Origin: an uncultured cyanobacterium
Lineage (GTDB): Bacteria; Cyanobacteriota; Cyanobacteriia; Cyanobacteriales; Geitlerinemataceae
Length of the DNA stretch: 64,000 nt
Direction: 5' to 3'
Assembly: GCA_937899645.1 (NCBI GenBank)
Contig: CALCCD010000050.1
Span: forward strand, 62,001 to 126,000
Made by a program: the position numbers and the translations under genes. The notes under the pieces are model-generated. The model saw nothing but the letters and a program-made list of their open reading frames with translations, searched no databases and was not told the origin of the DNA. Positions 36,145-44,641 of the stretch are shown here, in pieces (positions within the stretch are counted from its first letter, which is position 1; the number at the start of each line of letters is the position of its first letter).

Positions 36145-39100
36145 ATGGTTTTCGACCGTCTGACGCGACGCCGACCGCCCCTGCCACTCCGGTCTATTCT
36201 GATCGTCCCCTTCGTGTTTCAGATCGTTGGGGCGGTGACGCTGACGGCGTGGCTTTCCTCGCGCAGCAGCCAGCAGGCCGTCAGCGAGGCGATCGAAGAA
36301 CTCGCCACCCAGGTCAACGACAAAATCGAGGGCCATATCGAAGACTACCTGCGCATCCCGCACCTGATTTTGCAGGCGAACGGCATTGCCTTCGAGGCGG
36401 GCGTGTTGGACGTGGAGAACTTTCCGGGGCTCGAGGAACACTTCTTTTCGCAGCTTCAGTTCTACACCGCCGTTAACTACCTGTATTTCGGCGGGCCGGA
36501 CGGTCGGTTTATCGGCGTCCAAAATCTCGATACTGGATTCGTGACGAAGGTTCGCGACGAGACGACGGGAGAGCTGCGGGCCATTTACCCGCTCGACAGT
36601 GAGGGGCGGCGTCAGCCTCAGGAAAGCGCGGCGAAGTACGACCCGCGCGAGCGCCCGTGGTACACGACGGCAATCCGACGCGGACGCCCGACCTGGAGCC
36701 CGATTTACACCTCGAAGCATTTGGGCGTGCTGCAAATCGCGCCGACGGTTCCGCTCTACGACGCGGACGATCGCCCGATCGGCGTGCTGGCCTCGAACCT
36801 GTGGCTCTCGAAGATCGGCCAGTTTCTCGACGAGCTGAAAATCGGTAAAAGCGGTCTGGCGTTTATCGTCGAGCCGTCGGGGGAACTGGTGGCCGTCTCG
36901 ACCGGTGGGGGCGTGACGAACGACGCAGGCGATCGCATTGCGGCGGCGGACAGCGGCAACCGGATTATTGCCACCGTGTCCGCGCGGCTCGAGAGGGAGT
37001 TCGGCGGCTTCGAGCGCATCCGCGCCCCCGAGAGTCCGACCTATGCGGTGGCGGGCGATCGGCTCCACGTGCGCGTCACGCCGTTTCGCGACGGGCGCGG
37101 GCTGAACTGGACGGTGGTGACGGTCGTGCCGGAGTCGGACTTTATGGCAGAGATCGAGGCCGGGCGACGATCGACGATCGCGCTCTGTGCGGTGGCGGCG
37201 ATCGGGGCGATCGGCTTCGGGCTGCTGGTGGTGCGCTGGGTGGTCGCGCCGATCGGCCAGCTCAGTTGGGTAGCGCAGCGGTTGGCGCGCGGCGAGTGGG
37301 ACGCGCCTCAGGTTCCGCACGCGCGATCGCGCGAGGTGGCGCTGCTCGCCGACAGCTTCGCCCAGATGTCCACCCAGCTCCAGGGCTCGTTCCGCACCCT
37401 CGAGCAGAAAAGCGCGGAAACCGCTGCGCTTAACGAAGAACTCAAGCAGCTCGATCGCCTCAAGGATGAGTTTCTGGCCAACACGTCTCACGAGCTGCGT
37501 ACCCCGCTCAACGGCACGATCGGCATTGCCGAGTCGATGCTGGACGGCGCGGCGGGCGAGCTGACGCCGGTGCAGCGCCAAAACCTCGATCTGATCGTTC
37601 GCAGCAACTACCGCCTCGCCACGCTGGTCAACGATATTCTCGACTTCTCGAAGCTGCGCCATAACGAAATTCAGCTGCGATCGCAGGTCGTCGGCATTCG
37701 CGAGGCGGTGCAGGTGGTGTTCGCTTTCTGCGCGCCGCTGCTTAAAGGCAAGGCGATCGAGACGATCGAGGCGATCTCGCCTCAGATTCCACCCGTCTGC
37801 GCCGACGAAAATCGCCTCCAGCAGATCCTCTACAACTTGGTGGGCAACGCGATTAAATTCACCGAAACGGGCTTTATTGGCGTGACGGCCAAAATCGTCC
37901 CGGCGGAAGCTGCCGCCACGGATGAAACGCCTGATAAAACGACTGGCGAAGCCCCTGGTGAAGGGCTCGCCCCGCCCCGCCTCGCCATTACGATCGTCGA
38001 TACCGGCATCGGCATTGCCGCCGATCGCCAAAAGGACATCTTCGAGTATTTCGAGCAGGCCGACGGTTCGACGGCTCGCGAGTATGGCGGTACGGGCCTC
38101 GGCCTCTCCCTAGCTAAAGAGTTCGTAGAGCTGCATGGCGGCCGGCTCGAGGTGCGCTCGGTTCCCGGCAGCGGCTCGCAGTTTTGCTTTACGCTGCCGA
38201 TCGCCGATGCCGAAACGAGCGCCGCCACCAAAACCGCTAACGCGCCGCCGATTCTGGCCGACGCGCCTACGGACTACGAGCTGGCGATCGGCCAAGACGA
38301 GCTTGACGGCAAGGTGGCCCCGAGCGATCGCGACTTGGCTAAGCGCCTCCATCTGCTCGTGGTCGATGACGAGCCGATCAACCAGCAGGTGCTGCTCAAC
38401 TATCTGTCGGCGGAGGGCTACCGGATCGCCACGGCGGCCAACGGGCGCGAGGCGATCGACGCGATCGATCCCAGCGACCCGCCCGATCTGGTCTTGCTCG
38501 ACGTGATGATGCCGAAGCTGACGGGCTACGAGGTCTGTGAAATTCTGCGCGAAACTTACTCGCCGACCAACCTGCCGATCGTGCTGGTCACGGCCAAAAA
38601 CCAGGTCGAAGATGTCGTCAAGGGTCTCGAAGCTGGGGCTAACGACTTCCTAACTAAGCCGATCCGCAAGCGCGAGCTACTCGCCCGCATCAACACCCAC
38701 TTGAATCTGTCGAAAATCGGCTCGGCCTACGGGCGCTTCGTGCCGCGCGAGTTCCTGCGCTTTCTGAAAAAACAGAGCATCGTCGAAGTCGAGCTGGGCG
38801 ACAGCGTCGCGCGGGAAATGACGGTTCTATTCGCCGATATTCGCGGCTTTACGCGCCTGAGCGAGCAGATGACCCCGGAGGAGAATTTCCGCTTTATCAA
38901 CGACTATCTGTCACAAATGGAGCCCGCCATCTCCAAGTACGACGGCTTTATCGACAAGTACATCGGCGATGCGATTATGGCGCTGTTTCCCCACTGCGCT
39001 GACGACGCGATTCAGGCCGCGATCGCCATGCTCGGTCGCCTCGAGGACTACAACCGTCTCAACCGCGCGCCGAAAGGTTTAGAGCCGATCGCGATCGGTA

Positions 39101-39567
39101 TCGGCCTCAATGCGGGGCCGCTGATGCTGGGGACGGTGGGCGGCAGCCTGCGGATGGACAGCACCGTGGTCGGCGATACGGTGAACCTGACTTCGCGCCT
39201 GGAGGGGCTGACGAAGGTGTACGGTACTCCGCTACTGGTGACGCATAACGTCGTCGTGCGCTTGCAGGATGCGGCGATTTACTGCCTGCGGACGATCGAT
39301 CGCGTGACGGTGCGCGGCAAGTCCGAGTCGGTGTCGATTTTTGAGGTGTTCGATGGCGACCCGTCGGAGCTGCGATCGTGCAAATACAAGATGAAGCCGA
39401 CGTTCGAGCAGGCGGTGCTGGACTTTCATCTGTCGAACTTCGAGGCGGCGCAAGCCGGGTTTGAAGCGTGTTTGACGGAGGCTCCGGAGGATGTAGCGGC
39501 GCAAATTTATCGCGATCGTTGCATTACTTCGGCGCGGGCAGCGGCGCTGTCGGGGGCGGTGGATTGA
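36145..39567 (+). CDS. Hybrid sensor histidine kinase with receiver and adenylate cyclase domains
   Basis: A 1,140-residue multidomain signalling protein. An N-terminal TM (about 17-37) is followed by an extracytoplasmic Cache-type sensor (to about 345), a second TM (about 350-370) and a HAMP linker. Then come HisKA with phospho-His in ANTSHELRTPLNG, a HATPase with GGTGLGLSLAKEF, a receiver domain with phospho-Asp in LVLLDVMMPKLTG, and a class III cyclase. The cyclase has both metal aspartates (FADIRGFTRL and YIGDAIMALF), the Lys before the second motif and Asp in VVGDTVNLTSRLE, all favouring ATP as substrate. The C-terminus is a short tail. Start ATG 36145 is preferred over 36085. Confidence 0.92.
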   Translation: MVFDRLTRRRPPLPLRSILIVPFVFQIVGAVTLTAWLSSRSSQQAVSEAIEELATQVNDKIEGHIEDYLRIPHLILQANGIAFEAGVLDVENFPGLEEHFFSQLQFYTAVNYLYFGGPDGRFIGVQNLDTGFVTKVRDETTGELRAIYPLDSEGRRQPQESAAKYDPRERPWYTTAIRRGRPTWSPIYTSKHLGVLQIAPTVPLYDADDRPIGVLASNLWLSKIGQFLDELKIGKSGLAFIVEPSGELVAVSTGGGVTNDAGDRIAAADSGNRIIATVSARLEREFGGFERIRAPESPTYAVAGDRLHVRVTPFRDGRGLNWTVVTVVPESDFMAEIEAGRRSTIALCAVAAIGAIGFGLLVVRWVVAPIGQLSWVAQRLARGEWDAPQVPHARSREVALLADSFAQMSTQLQGSFRTLEQKSAETAALNEELKQLDRLKDEFLANTSHELRTPLNGTIGIAESMLDGAAGELTPVQRQNLDLIVRSNYRLATLVNDILDFSKLRHNEIQLRSQVVGIREAVQVVFAFCAPLLKGKAIETIEAISPQIPPVCADENRLQQILYNLVGNAIKFTETGFIGVTAKIVPAEAAATDETPDKTTGEAPGEGLAPPRLAITIVDTGIGIAADRQKDIFEYFEQADGSTAREYGGTGLGLSLAKEFVELHGGRLEVRSVPGSGSQFCFTLPIADAETSAATKTANAPPILADAPTDYELAIGQDELDGKVAPSDRDLAKRLHLLVVDDEPINQQVLLNYLSAEGYRIATAANGREAIDAIDPSDPPDLVLLDVMMPKLTGYEVCEILRETYSPTNLPIVLVTAKNQVEDVVKGLEAGANDFLTKPIRKRELLARINTHLNLSKIGSAYGRFVPREFLRFLKKQSIVEVELGDSVAREMTVLFADIRGFTRLSEQMTPEENFRFINDYLSQMEPAISKYDGFIDKYIGDAIMALFPHCADDAIQAAIAMLGRLEDYNRLNRAPKGLEPIAIGIGLNAGPLMLGTVGGSLRMDSTVVGDTVNLTSRLEGLTKVYGTPLLVTHNVVVRLQDAAIYCLRTIDRVTVRGKSESVSIFEVFDGDPSELRSCKYKMKPTFEQAVLDFHLSNFEAAQAGFEACLTEAPEDVAAQIYRDRCITSARAAALSGAVD

Positions 39568-39673
39568 CCCGCGCGACGACCCGGAGCCGCTGAGACGGCT
39601 GCGCGATAAAAATTCCCGGCTCTATCGACGTTGACCGAATTTTTCCGATCGTGGCGCTGTCGTCTCGCCAGCT

Positions 39674-40318
39674 TCAGAAACTCTCCGCCTCGATCGCTTC
39701 GACAGCATCGCCCGGTTCTGAGCCGGGTTCCGCGCCGGGTTCTACGTCAGGCTGCGTTTCCACGGGCGGCGGCGGCGTGATGCACGATCGCCCTGCCATC
39801 TCGCCGAAGTTATTGAACGCCACGATCGCCACCTGGCCGGTTTCGCGGTCTGCCCACTGCCACGCGAGCCCCACCGGCAGTCCGTCTTCCCCGACGATTT
39901 GTTCGCCGTTCGAGCCCAGCGCTTGCTGTACCTGGGCCAGGTCCATGTCCATTTCGATACGCTCGCAGAGGACGTGGGGCTCGCCCGTTGGCGTGGTGGT
40001 ATCGCTAATGAGCCCCGACTGGCAGGTGATGCGATCGACGCGATCGCCGTTGAGCGTCACCGAGAGGAACGCCAGGCCCTCCATCCACTGCATCTCGTTC
40101 AGGAGGCTGCTGATGCGCCGCTCTTCGGGCACGATGCCCAGCTCGTCGAGGCGATCGCGCAGGTCTGTAGCGGTCTCGGCTTCGGCAAGGGCTCGGCAGT
40201 CGGCTTCGGTGAGGCTCGGCGCGTCGCCTTGGGCGGCGGCGATCGCGGCGGGGAGCGGCGCAACGGCGAGGGCGATCGCGCAGAGCGGGGCGAGAAATCC
40301 GAGGGTGCGAAGGGCCAT
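39674..40318 (-). CDS. Secreted protein with Pro/Glu-rich C-terminus
   Basis: A 214-residue exported protein with a signal peptide (MALRTLGFLAPLCAIALAVA), an ordered middle containing two or three Cys, and a low-complexity C-terminus with imperfect EPGAEPGSEPG repeats. No known domain is recognised. The track ORF starts at 40501, but ATG 40318 begins the signal peptide. It lies between the kinase-cyclase (convergent, 106 bases) and the sugar-nucleotide fusion gene. Confidence 0.7.
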   Translation of the reverse strand: MALRTLGFLAPLCAIALAVAPLPAAIAAAQGDAPSLTEADCRALAEAETATDLRDRLDELGIVPEERRISSLLNEMQWMEGLAFLSVTLNGDRVDRITCQSGLISDTTTPTGEPHVLCERIEMDMDLAQVQQALGSNGEQIVGEDGLPVGLAWQWADRETGQVAIVAFNNFGEMAGRSCITPPPPVETQPDVEPGAEPGSEPGDAVEAIEAESF

Positions 40319-40474
40319 AGCATCAGAGGAAGGCGGGCTGCACTCAATCTTATACCCGCAGAACTGACGTGGCTCTCTGGCGCGAGGCTCTGGCTCGAGT
40401 TCGGGGCAAAAGCCTACGCAATTTTCGGGCGCTGCTCGGGCGTGCAGTGACCGGCGCTCTGCGTCTTGCGATCT

Positions 40475-40526
40475 CGTGACGCAGAGCGTCTGTGGAGGCA
40501 TTCCAACGCGGAGCGTTGGAACGATG
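40475..40526. repeat. Third copy of the double-hairpin repeat
   Basis: GACGCAGAGCGTC then TTCCAACGCGGAGCGTTGGAA, matching the copies at 24228-24360. It lies just beyond the 3' end of the sugar-nucleotide fusion gene, 31 bases away. Confidence 0.65.
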
Positions 40527-40556
40527 TGGCCGATCGTCAGCTCGATCGCGATCGCT

Positions 40557-43091
40557 CTAGCCGCCGAGGGTTTCAGTGATGCCGCCCTGGTACTGCTCGA
40601 CGAACTTCTGGATGCGGGCGCGGTAAGTCTGGAGCTGCTCGTCTACCCAGGTGCGGTCTTCGCTGTTAGCAAAGATATGTACCACCGGCTCGCCCGCGTC
40701 GGGCAACACCAGCACCCAGTTGTCCGACTGCGGTTCGCAGACCTTGACGCCATCGACGAGCTGGAGCGTCTCGGCGGGGTGGGTTTCGACCATATGGCGC
40801 ATCAGCGCACCTTTGGCCGCCCAGGGGCAGCGCGCGGTTTGGCGACGGTGGTAGACGCGGGGCAGCTCGGAGCGTAGCTGGCCGAGCGATCGACCTTGCA
40901 GCATCTCCATTTCGATCAGCTTGGCGATGCAGAACATGGCATCGAAGCCGGGATGGAGCTGCGGGAAGATAAAGCCCATCTCGCTGCTGCCGCCGAGGGA
41001 GACGTTGGGGTTGGCGTGGCAGGCTTCCATCAGCGCCGTCGGGTTGGCCTTGGTGCGGATGACTTTGGCGTCGTGGCGGCGGGCGATTTGTTCGACCGCG
41101 CTCGAGGCATGTACCGGCACGACGACGGTGCTGCGCGGCTGAGCGGTCAAGGTCATGCTGACCATCAGCGCCGTGAGCATCTCGCCGCGAATCGGCGTGC
41201 CGGATTCGTCCATCAGTACGAGCTGCTCGCCGTTGGCCGAGACTTGCGCGCCAAAGTTGGCCCGCAGCGCTTCGACTACCTGGCCGAGCTGGGTCAGCAG
41301 CGTTTCGCGCTCTTCGGTGGAGATGGCGAGCTGGTTGAGGCTGGCGTTTAAGACGACGGCATCGCAACCGAATTTCGCCAGGAGCTGCGGCAAGATCGCG
41401 CCGGAGACGGCGTAGGCGTAATCGATTACGACCTTGGCGTTGCTGTTGCGGATGGCCTCGATATTAAGATGCTCGGCGAAATTTTTGCTGTAGATTTCGA
41501 TCGCCTGTTTCGGGTAAACCATATCGCCGATTTCGTCGATTTTGGCGCGGCGCAGGTCTTCTTTGAAGTAGGCTCCTTCGATTTTTTTCTCTTTAGACTT
41601 TTTGATGTTGATGCCGTTGGCGTCGAAGCACTCGATCAAGATGCGATCGGCGCGGTTCGGGTGGACGCGAACGTGCAGGCCACCGACGACGTTGAGGGTG
41701 GGCGCGACCGAGCGCGACAGCGGAATCGCCGTGGCCTCGAGGTTTTCGACATCGACGCCGACGGACATAATGCCCGCAATCAGCGATCGCGACACCATCC
41801 GCGAGATGCTGCGCTGGTCGCGCGAGAACACCACCCGCGAGCCGAGCGCCAACGTCGAGCCGTAGGCCGCGCCGAACTTGACAGCAAATTCCGGCGTAAT
41901 GTCGATATTTGCCAGCCCGGAGACGCCGCGCTGGCCGAATAGATTGCGTTTTGCCACCTGACCCCAAATCAGATTCATGTTGAGAATTGCGCCGGACTCG
42001 ACTTTTTTCGACGGCCAGACGCGGACGGTGGGGCTGATCTGCGCCTCTTCGCCAACGGACGAGAGTGCCCCGACCACGGCCCCTTCGAGAACGTGCGCGC
42101 GCCGATCGATGCGCGTGCCGCGACAGATCGTGCAGGCGCGCAAATGGGCTTCGTCGCCGACGATCGAGCCGTTCCAGACGATCGGGCGCTTGAGGTCGGC
42201 GTCAGCTCCGATCGTAACGTTGTCGCCGATTACCGTTCCGCCTTCGATGCGCGCGCGGGCTCCGATGCGGCTGTTGCTGCCGATTAGGGCGGGCGTTTCG
42301 ATCTGGGCGCTGTCATCGATGTAAGTATTTTCGCCGACCCAGAGGCCGGGGCGCACTTCGTCGTAAGCGTATTCGATATCGACCTTGGCTGCGAGGGCGT
42401 CGTACTGCGCCTCGCGGTAGGCTTCCAGGTGGCCGACATCGCACCAGTAACCCTCGGCGATGTAGCCGTACATCGGCTCGTCTTTTTCGAGTAGCAGCGG
42501 GAACAGGTCTTTCGAGAAGTCGCACTCGCGATCGCGCGGCAGATATTGCAGCACCTCCGGCTCGAGGATATAGGTGCCAGTATTGACCGTATCGGAGAAG
42601 ATTTCCGAGGCGGATGGCTTTTCGAGGAAGCGAACGATGCGGCCAGCTTCGTCGGTAATGACGACGCCGAACTCGATCGGGTTGGGGATATGGGTCAGGA
42701 CGAGGGTCGCCTTCGAGCCTTTTTTCTTGTGGTAGGCGATCGCGGCGCTGAGGTCGAAGTCGGTGATGCCGTCGCCGCTGATGACCAGGAACGTCTCGTC
42801 GAGCAGCTCTTCGACATTTTTGACGCAGCCTGCCGTCCCGAGGGGCTGGTCTTCTTCCACGGCGTAGGTCATCTGGACGCCGAACTCGCGTCCGTCCTGG
42901 AAGTAGTCGCGCATCACGTCCGGCAGGTAGTGGACGGTCGCAATGACTTCGGTGATGTTGTGGCGCTTGAGGAGATTGATAATGTGCTCGGCGATAGGCC
43001 GGTTGAGCACGGGAACCATCGGTTTCGGCAGGTCGCAGGTGAGGGGGCGGAGTCGCGTCCCGGAACCACCAGCCATCAAGACTGCACGCAT
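40557..43091 (-). CDS. Nucleotidyltransferase - phosphomannomutase-like fusion
   Basis: An 844-residue fusion. Residues 1-235 are an NDP-sugar pyrophosphorylase domain (MAGGSGTRLRPLT, DLPKPMVPV, VISGDGITDFDL), most like mannose-1-phosphate guanylyltransferases. Residues 250-390 are a left-handed beta-helix. The rest (about 390-840) has the phosphohexomutase architecture, but its catalytic parts are degenerate: the phosphoserine loop usually reading TASHNP is FSRDQRSIS, and the DxDxDR metal loop appears as DESGTPIR. Such fusions are known in cyanobacteria; the mutase half may be regulatory rather than catalytic. It probably supplies GDP-mannose for surface glycans. Confidence 0.85.
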   Translation of the reverse strand: MRAVLMAGGSGTRLRPLTCDLPKPMVPVLNRPIAEHIINLLKRHNITEVIATVHYLPDVMRDYFQDGREFGVQMTYAVEEDQPLGTAGCVKNVEELLDETFLVISGDGITDFDLSAAIAYHKKKGSKATLVLTHIPNPIEFGVVITDEAGRIVRFLEKPSASEIFSDTVNTGTYILEPEVLQYLPRDRECDFSKDLFPLLLEKDEPMYGYIAEGYWCDVGHLEAYREAQYDALAAKVDIEYAYDEVRPGLWVGENTYIDDSAQIETPALIGSNSRIGARARIEGGTVIGDNVTIGADADLKRPIVWNGSIVGDEAHLRACTICRGTRIDRRAHVLEGAVVGALSSVGEEAQISPTVRVWPSKKVESGAILNMNLIWGQVAKRNLFGQRGVSGLANIDITPEFAVKFGAAYGSTLALGSRVVFSRDQRSISRMVSRSLIAGIMSVGVDVENLEATAIPLSRSVAPTLNVVGGLHVRVHPNRADRILIECFDANGINIKKSKEKKIEGAYFKEDLRRAKIDEIGDMVYPKQAIEIYSKNFAEHLNIEAIRNSNAKVVIDYAYAVSGAILPQLLAKFGCDAVVLNASLNQLAISTEERETLLTQLGQVVEALRANFGAQVSANGEQLVLMDESGTPIRGEMLTALMVSMTLTAQPRSTVVVPVHASSAVEQIARRHDAKVIRTKANPTALMEACHANPNVSLGGSSEMGFIFPQLHPGFDAMFCIAKLIEMEMLQGRSLGQLRSELPRVYHRRQTARCPWAAKGALMRHMVETHPAETLQLVDGVKVCEPQSDNWVLVLPDAGEPVVHIFANSEDRTWVDEQLQTYRARIQKFVEQYQGGITETLGG

Positions 43092-43621
43092 AGTTTTTTC
43101 TCTTAACTATCTCGATCTTAGGGTTTGCGCTCGCGGATGTCTCGTCTGTTCGCGCCTGACAGTTTGCGATTCGACCGCGAAGCGACGAATGGCCCCCAAA
43201 ACGCAGATAAGCCCGATCGGGGTCGATCGAGCCTATCTGGCGACAGTACGTGAGGTGTTCGAGGAAGTCGCTCTAGCGGTAGAGCGCGGGAATCGAGGAC
43301 AGAAAAAAGCAAATAAAGGTGGACGAGACGACATCTCCCGAAGCGGCGGGCGACCTGCAAAGCGAGATCGAGACGCGAACGGCAAGCGCTGCGGTGACGC
43401 GGCGGGCGAGCTGAGATAACGTTCGTGCGACATCCCAACGTGATATCTCCAAGGGGTTGCGAAGGGGTTAGGCGCTCCCTTCTGGATGTCTGCCGAAACC
43501 TTATCATCTTGAAAACTTATGTGTCTGATTAGTTTATCGAACTTAACGATCGACGGTTTCGAGGTGCGACGACAGGGGGTGGTCTGTTAAGCTAGCGAAG
43601 CGCTCAACGCGAGCGACATAC
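43092..43621. other. Spacer upstream of tRNA-Met
   Basis: About 530 bases with no accepted gene. A frame runs through 42943-43419 on the plus strand, but its sequence is basic, low-complexity and lacks family features. Nothing like a known repeat is visible; the tRNA promoter must lie at its right end. Confidence 0.45.
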
Positions 43622-43695
43622 GGCTCGGTAGCTCAGTTGGTTAGAGCAGGGGACTCATAAGCCCAAGGTCGCGTGTTCAAGTCACGCTCGAGCCA
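43622..43695 (+). tRNA. tRNA-Met (CAU), elongator type
   Basis: A 74-nt cloverleaf. The acceptor GGCTCGG pairs with TCGAGCC (last pair G-T). The D arm is GCTC/GAGC, and the anticodon CAT sits in loop CTCATAA. The T arm is GCGTG/CACGC with loop TTCAAGT, and the discriminator is A. CCA is not encoded. The anticodon stem is unusual: GGGGA opposite GCCCA leaves only three central G-C pairs, with mismatches at both ends (27-43 and 31-39). The body resembles elongator tRNA-Met rather than tRNA-Ile(CAU). Confidence 0.9.
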
Positions 43696-43936
43696 TTTGT
43701 AATTAAACGTAGAGCGAACGGAGCGAGTCACGGACTTTGTCGCCTGCTTTTTGGTATTTGTGTGGCGTTCTCGCTGCGCGGTTGCGACAGCTTCGTTCGG
43801 CCCGTATGCAACACTAGAACGTGGAACGGGGGCGTCGGCGACTGGGTGATGTTCTATCACTCTGGTGACGTCCGATCCGGTTTTTTAGATGCGCGGGCGA
43901 TCGAGCTGCCGAACAACAACTTAAGAGTCACACACT

Positions 43937-44545
43937 ATGGAAGGATGTTTGCGCGTCGGCCAAGCGGCTCCTGATTTTAGCGCGACGGCGGTGGTCGATC
44001 GCGAGTTCACCACGGTTAAGCTCTCGGATTATCAGGGTCAGTACGTCGTGCTGTTCTTTTATCCGCTGGACTTCACCTTCGTGTGTCCGACGGAGGTGAC
44101 GGCGTTTAGCGATCGCTACGCTGAGTTCAGCAAGATCGATACGGAGATTCTCGGCGTTTCAGTTGATAGCGAGTTTTCGCATTTGACCTGGATCGAAACC
44201 GATCGCAAGTCCGGTGGCGTCGGCGATCTGAACTACCCCCTGGTGTCGGATATTAAGAAGACGATTAGCGCCGACTACAACGTTCTCGATCCGGACGTGG
44301 GCGTGGCGTTGCGCGGGCTATTTATCATCGATCGCGAGGGTATGCTCCAGCACAGCACGACGAACAATCTGGCTTTCGGGCGCAATGTCGATGAGGCCCT
44401 GCGAACCCTGCAAGCGATCCAGTACGTGCAGGAGAATCCCGAGCGGGTTTGCCCCGTGGGCTGGACGCCGGGAGACAAGACGGTGAAGGCCGATCCGGTC
44501 GGCTCGAAGGAGTATTTTTCGTCGTTGGGTGCGGGTTCCGATTAA
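43937..44545 (+). CDS. Typical 2-Cys peroxiredoxin
   Basis: A thiol peroxidase that reduces hydrogen peroxide and organic hydroperoxides with electrons from thioredoxin. The 202-residue protein has the peroxidatic cysteine in FTFVCPTE (about residue 51) and the resolving cysteine in RVCPVGW near 172. Both motifs associated with sensitivity to over-oxidation are present (SGGVGDL and a C-terminal YF in KEYFSSL). It is followed by a second redoxin gene on the same strand after 96 bases that contain a 13-bp tandem repeat. Confidence 0.94.
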   Translation: MEGCLRVGQAAPDFSATAVVDREFTTVKLSDYQGQYVVLFFYPLDFTFVCPTEVTAFSDRYAEFSKIDTEILGVSVDSEFSHLTWIETDRKSGGVGDLNYPLVSDIKKTISADYNVLDPDVGVALRGLFIIDREGMLQHSTTNNLAFGRNVDEALRTLQAIQYVQENPERVCPVGWTPGDKTVKADPVGSKEYFSSLGAGSD

Positions 44546-44546
44546 G

Positions 44547-44585
44547 TTTTCCAGCTAGATTTTCCAGCTAGGTTTTTTAGCTAGA
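44547..44585. repeat. 13-bp tandem repeat between two peroxiredoxin genes
   Basis: Three units TTTTCCAGCTAGA / TTTTCCAGCTAGG / TTTTTTAGCTAGA follow directly on the 2-Cys peroxiredoxin stop codon. Each contains AGCTAG. The array is in the spacer before the second redoxin gene. Confidence 0.6.
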
Positions 44586-44641
44586 TTTTTTATTCTGGCT
44601 CTTCGTCTCGCCATTGCGCGTCTTTTTTCGAGCGCTCTGCC

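Noticed and set aside
36049-38031. 660-codon minus-strand ORF opposite the kinase-cyclase gene
   Set aside because: It is a shadow of the kinase frame: composition is Arg/His/Asp-rich without family motifs, while the plus strand has clear catalytic motifs throughout.
42943-43419. 158-codon plus-strand ORF upstream of the tRNA
   Set aside because: The first half overlaps the sugar-nucleotide gene and the rest is basic low-complexity sequence without a start signal.
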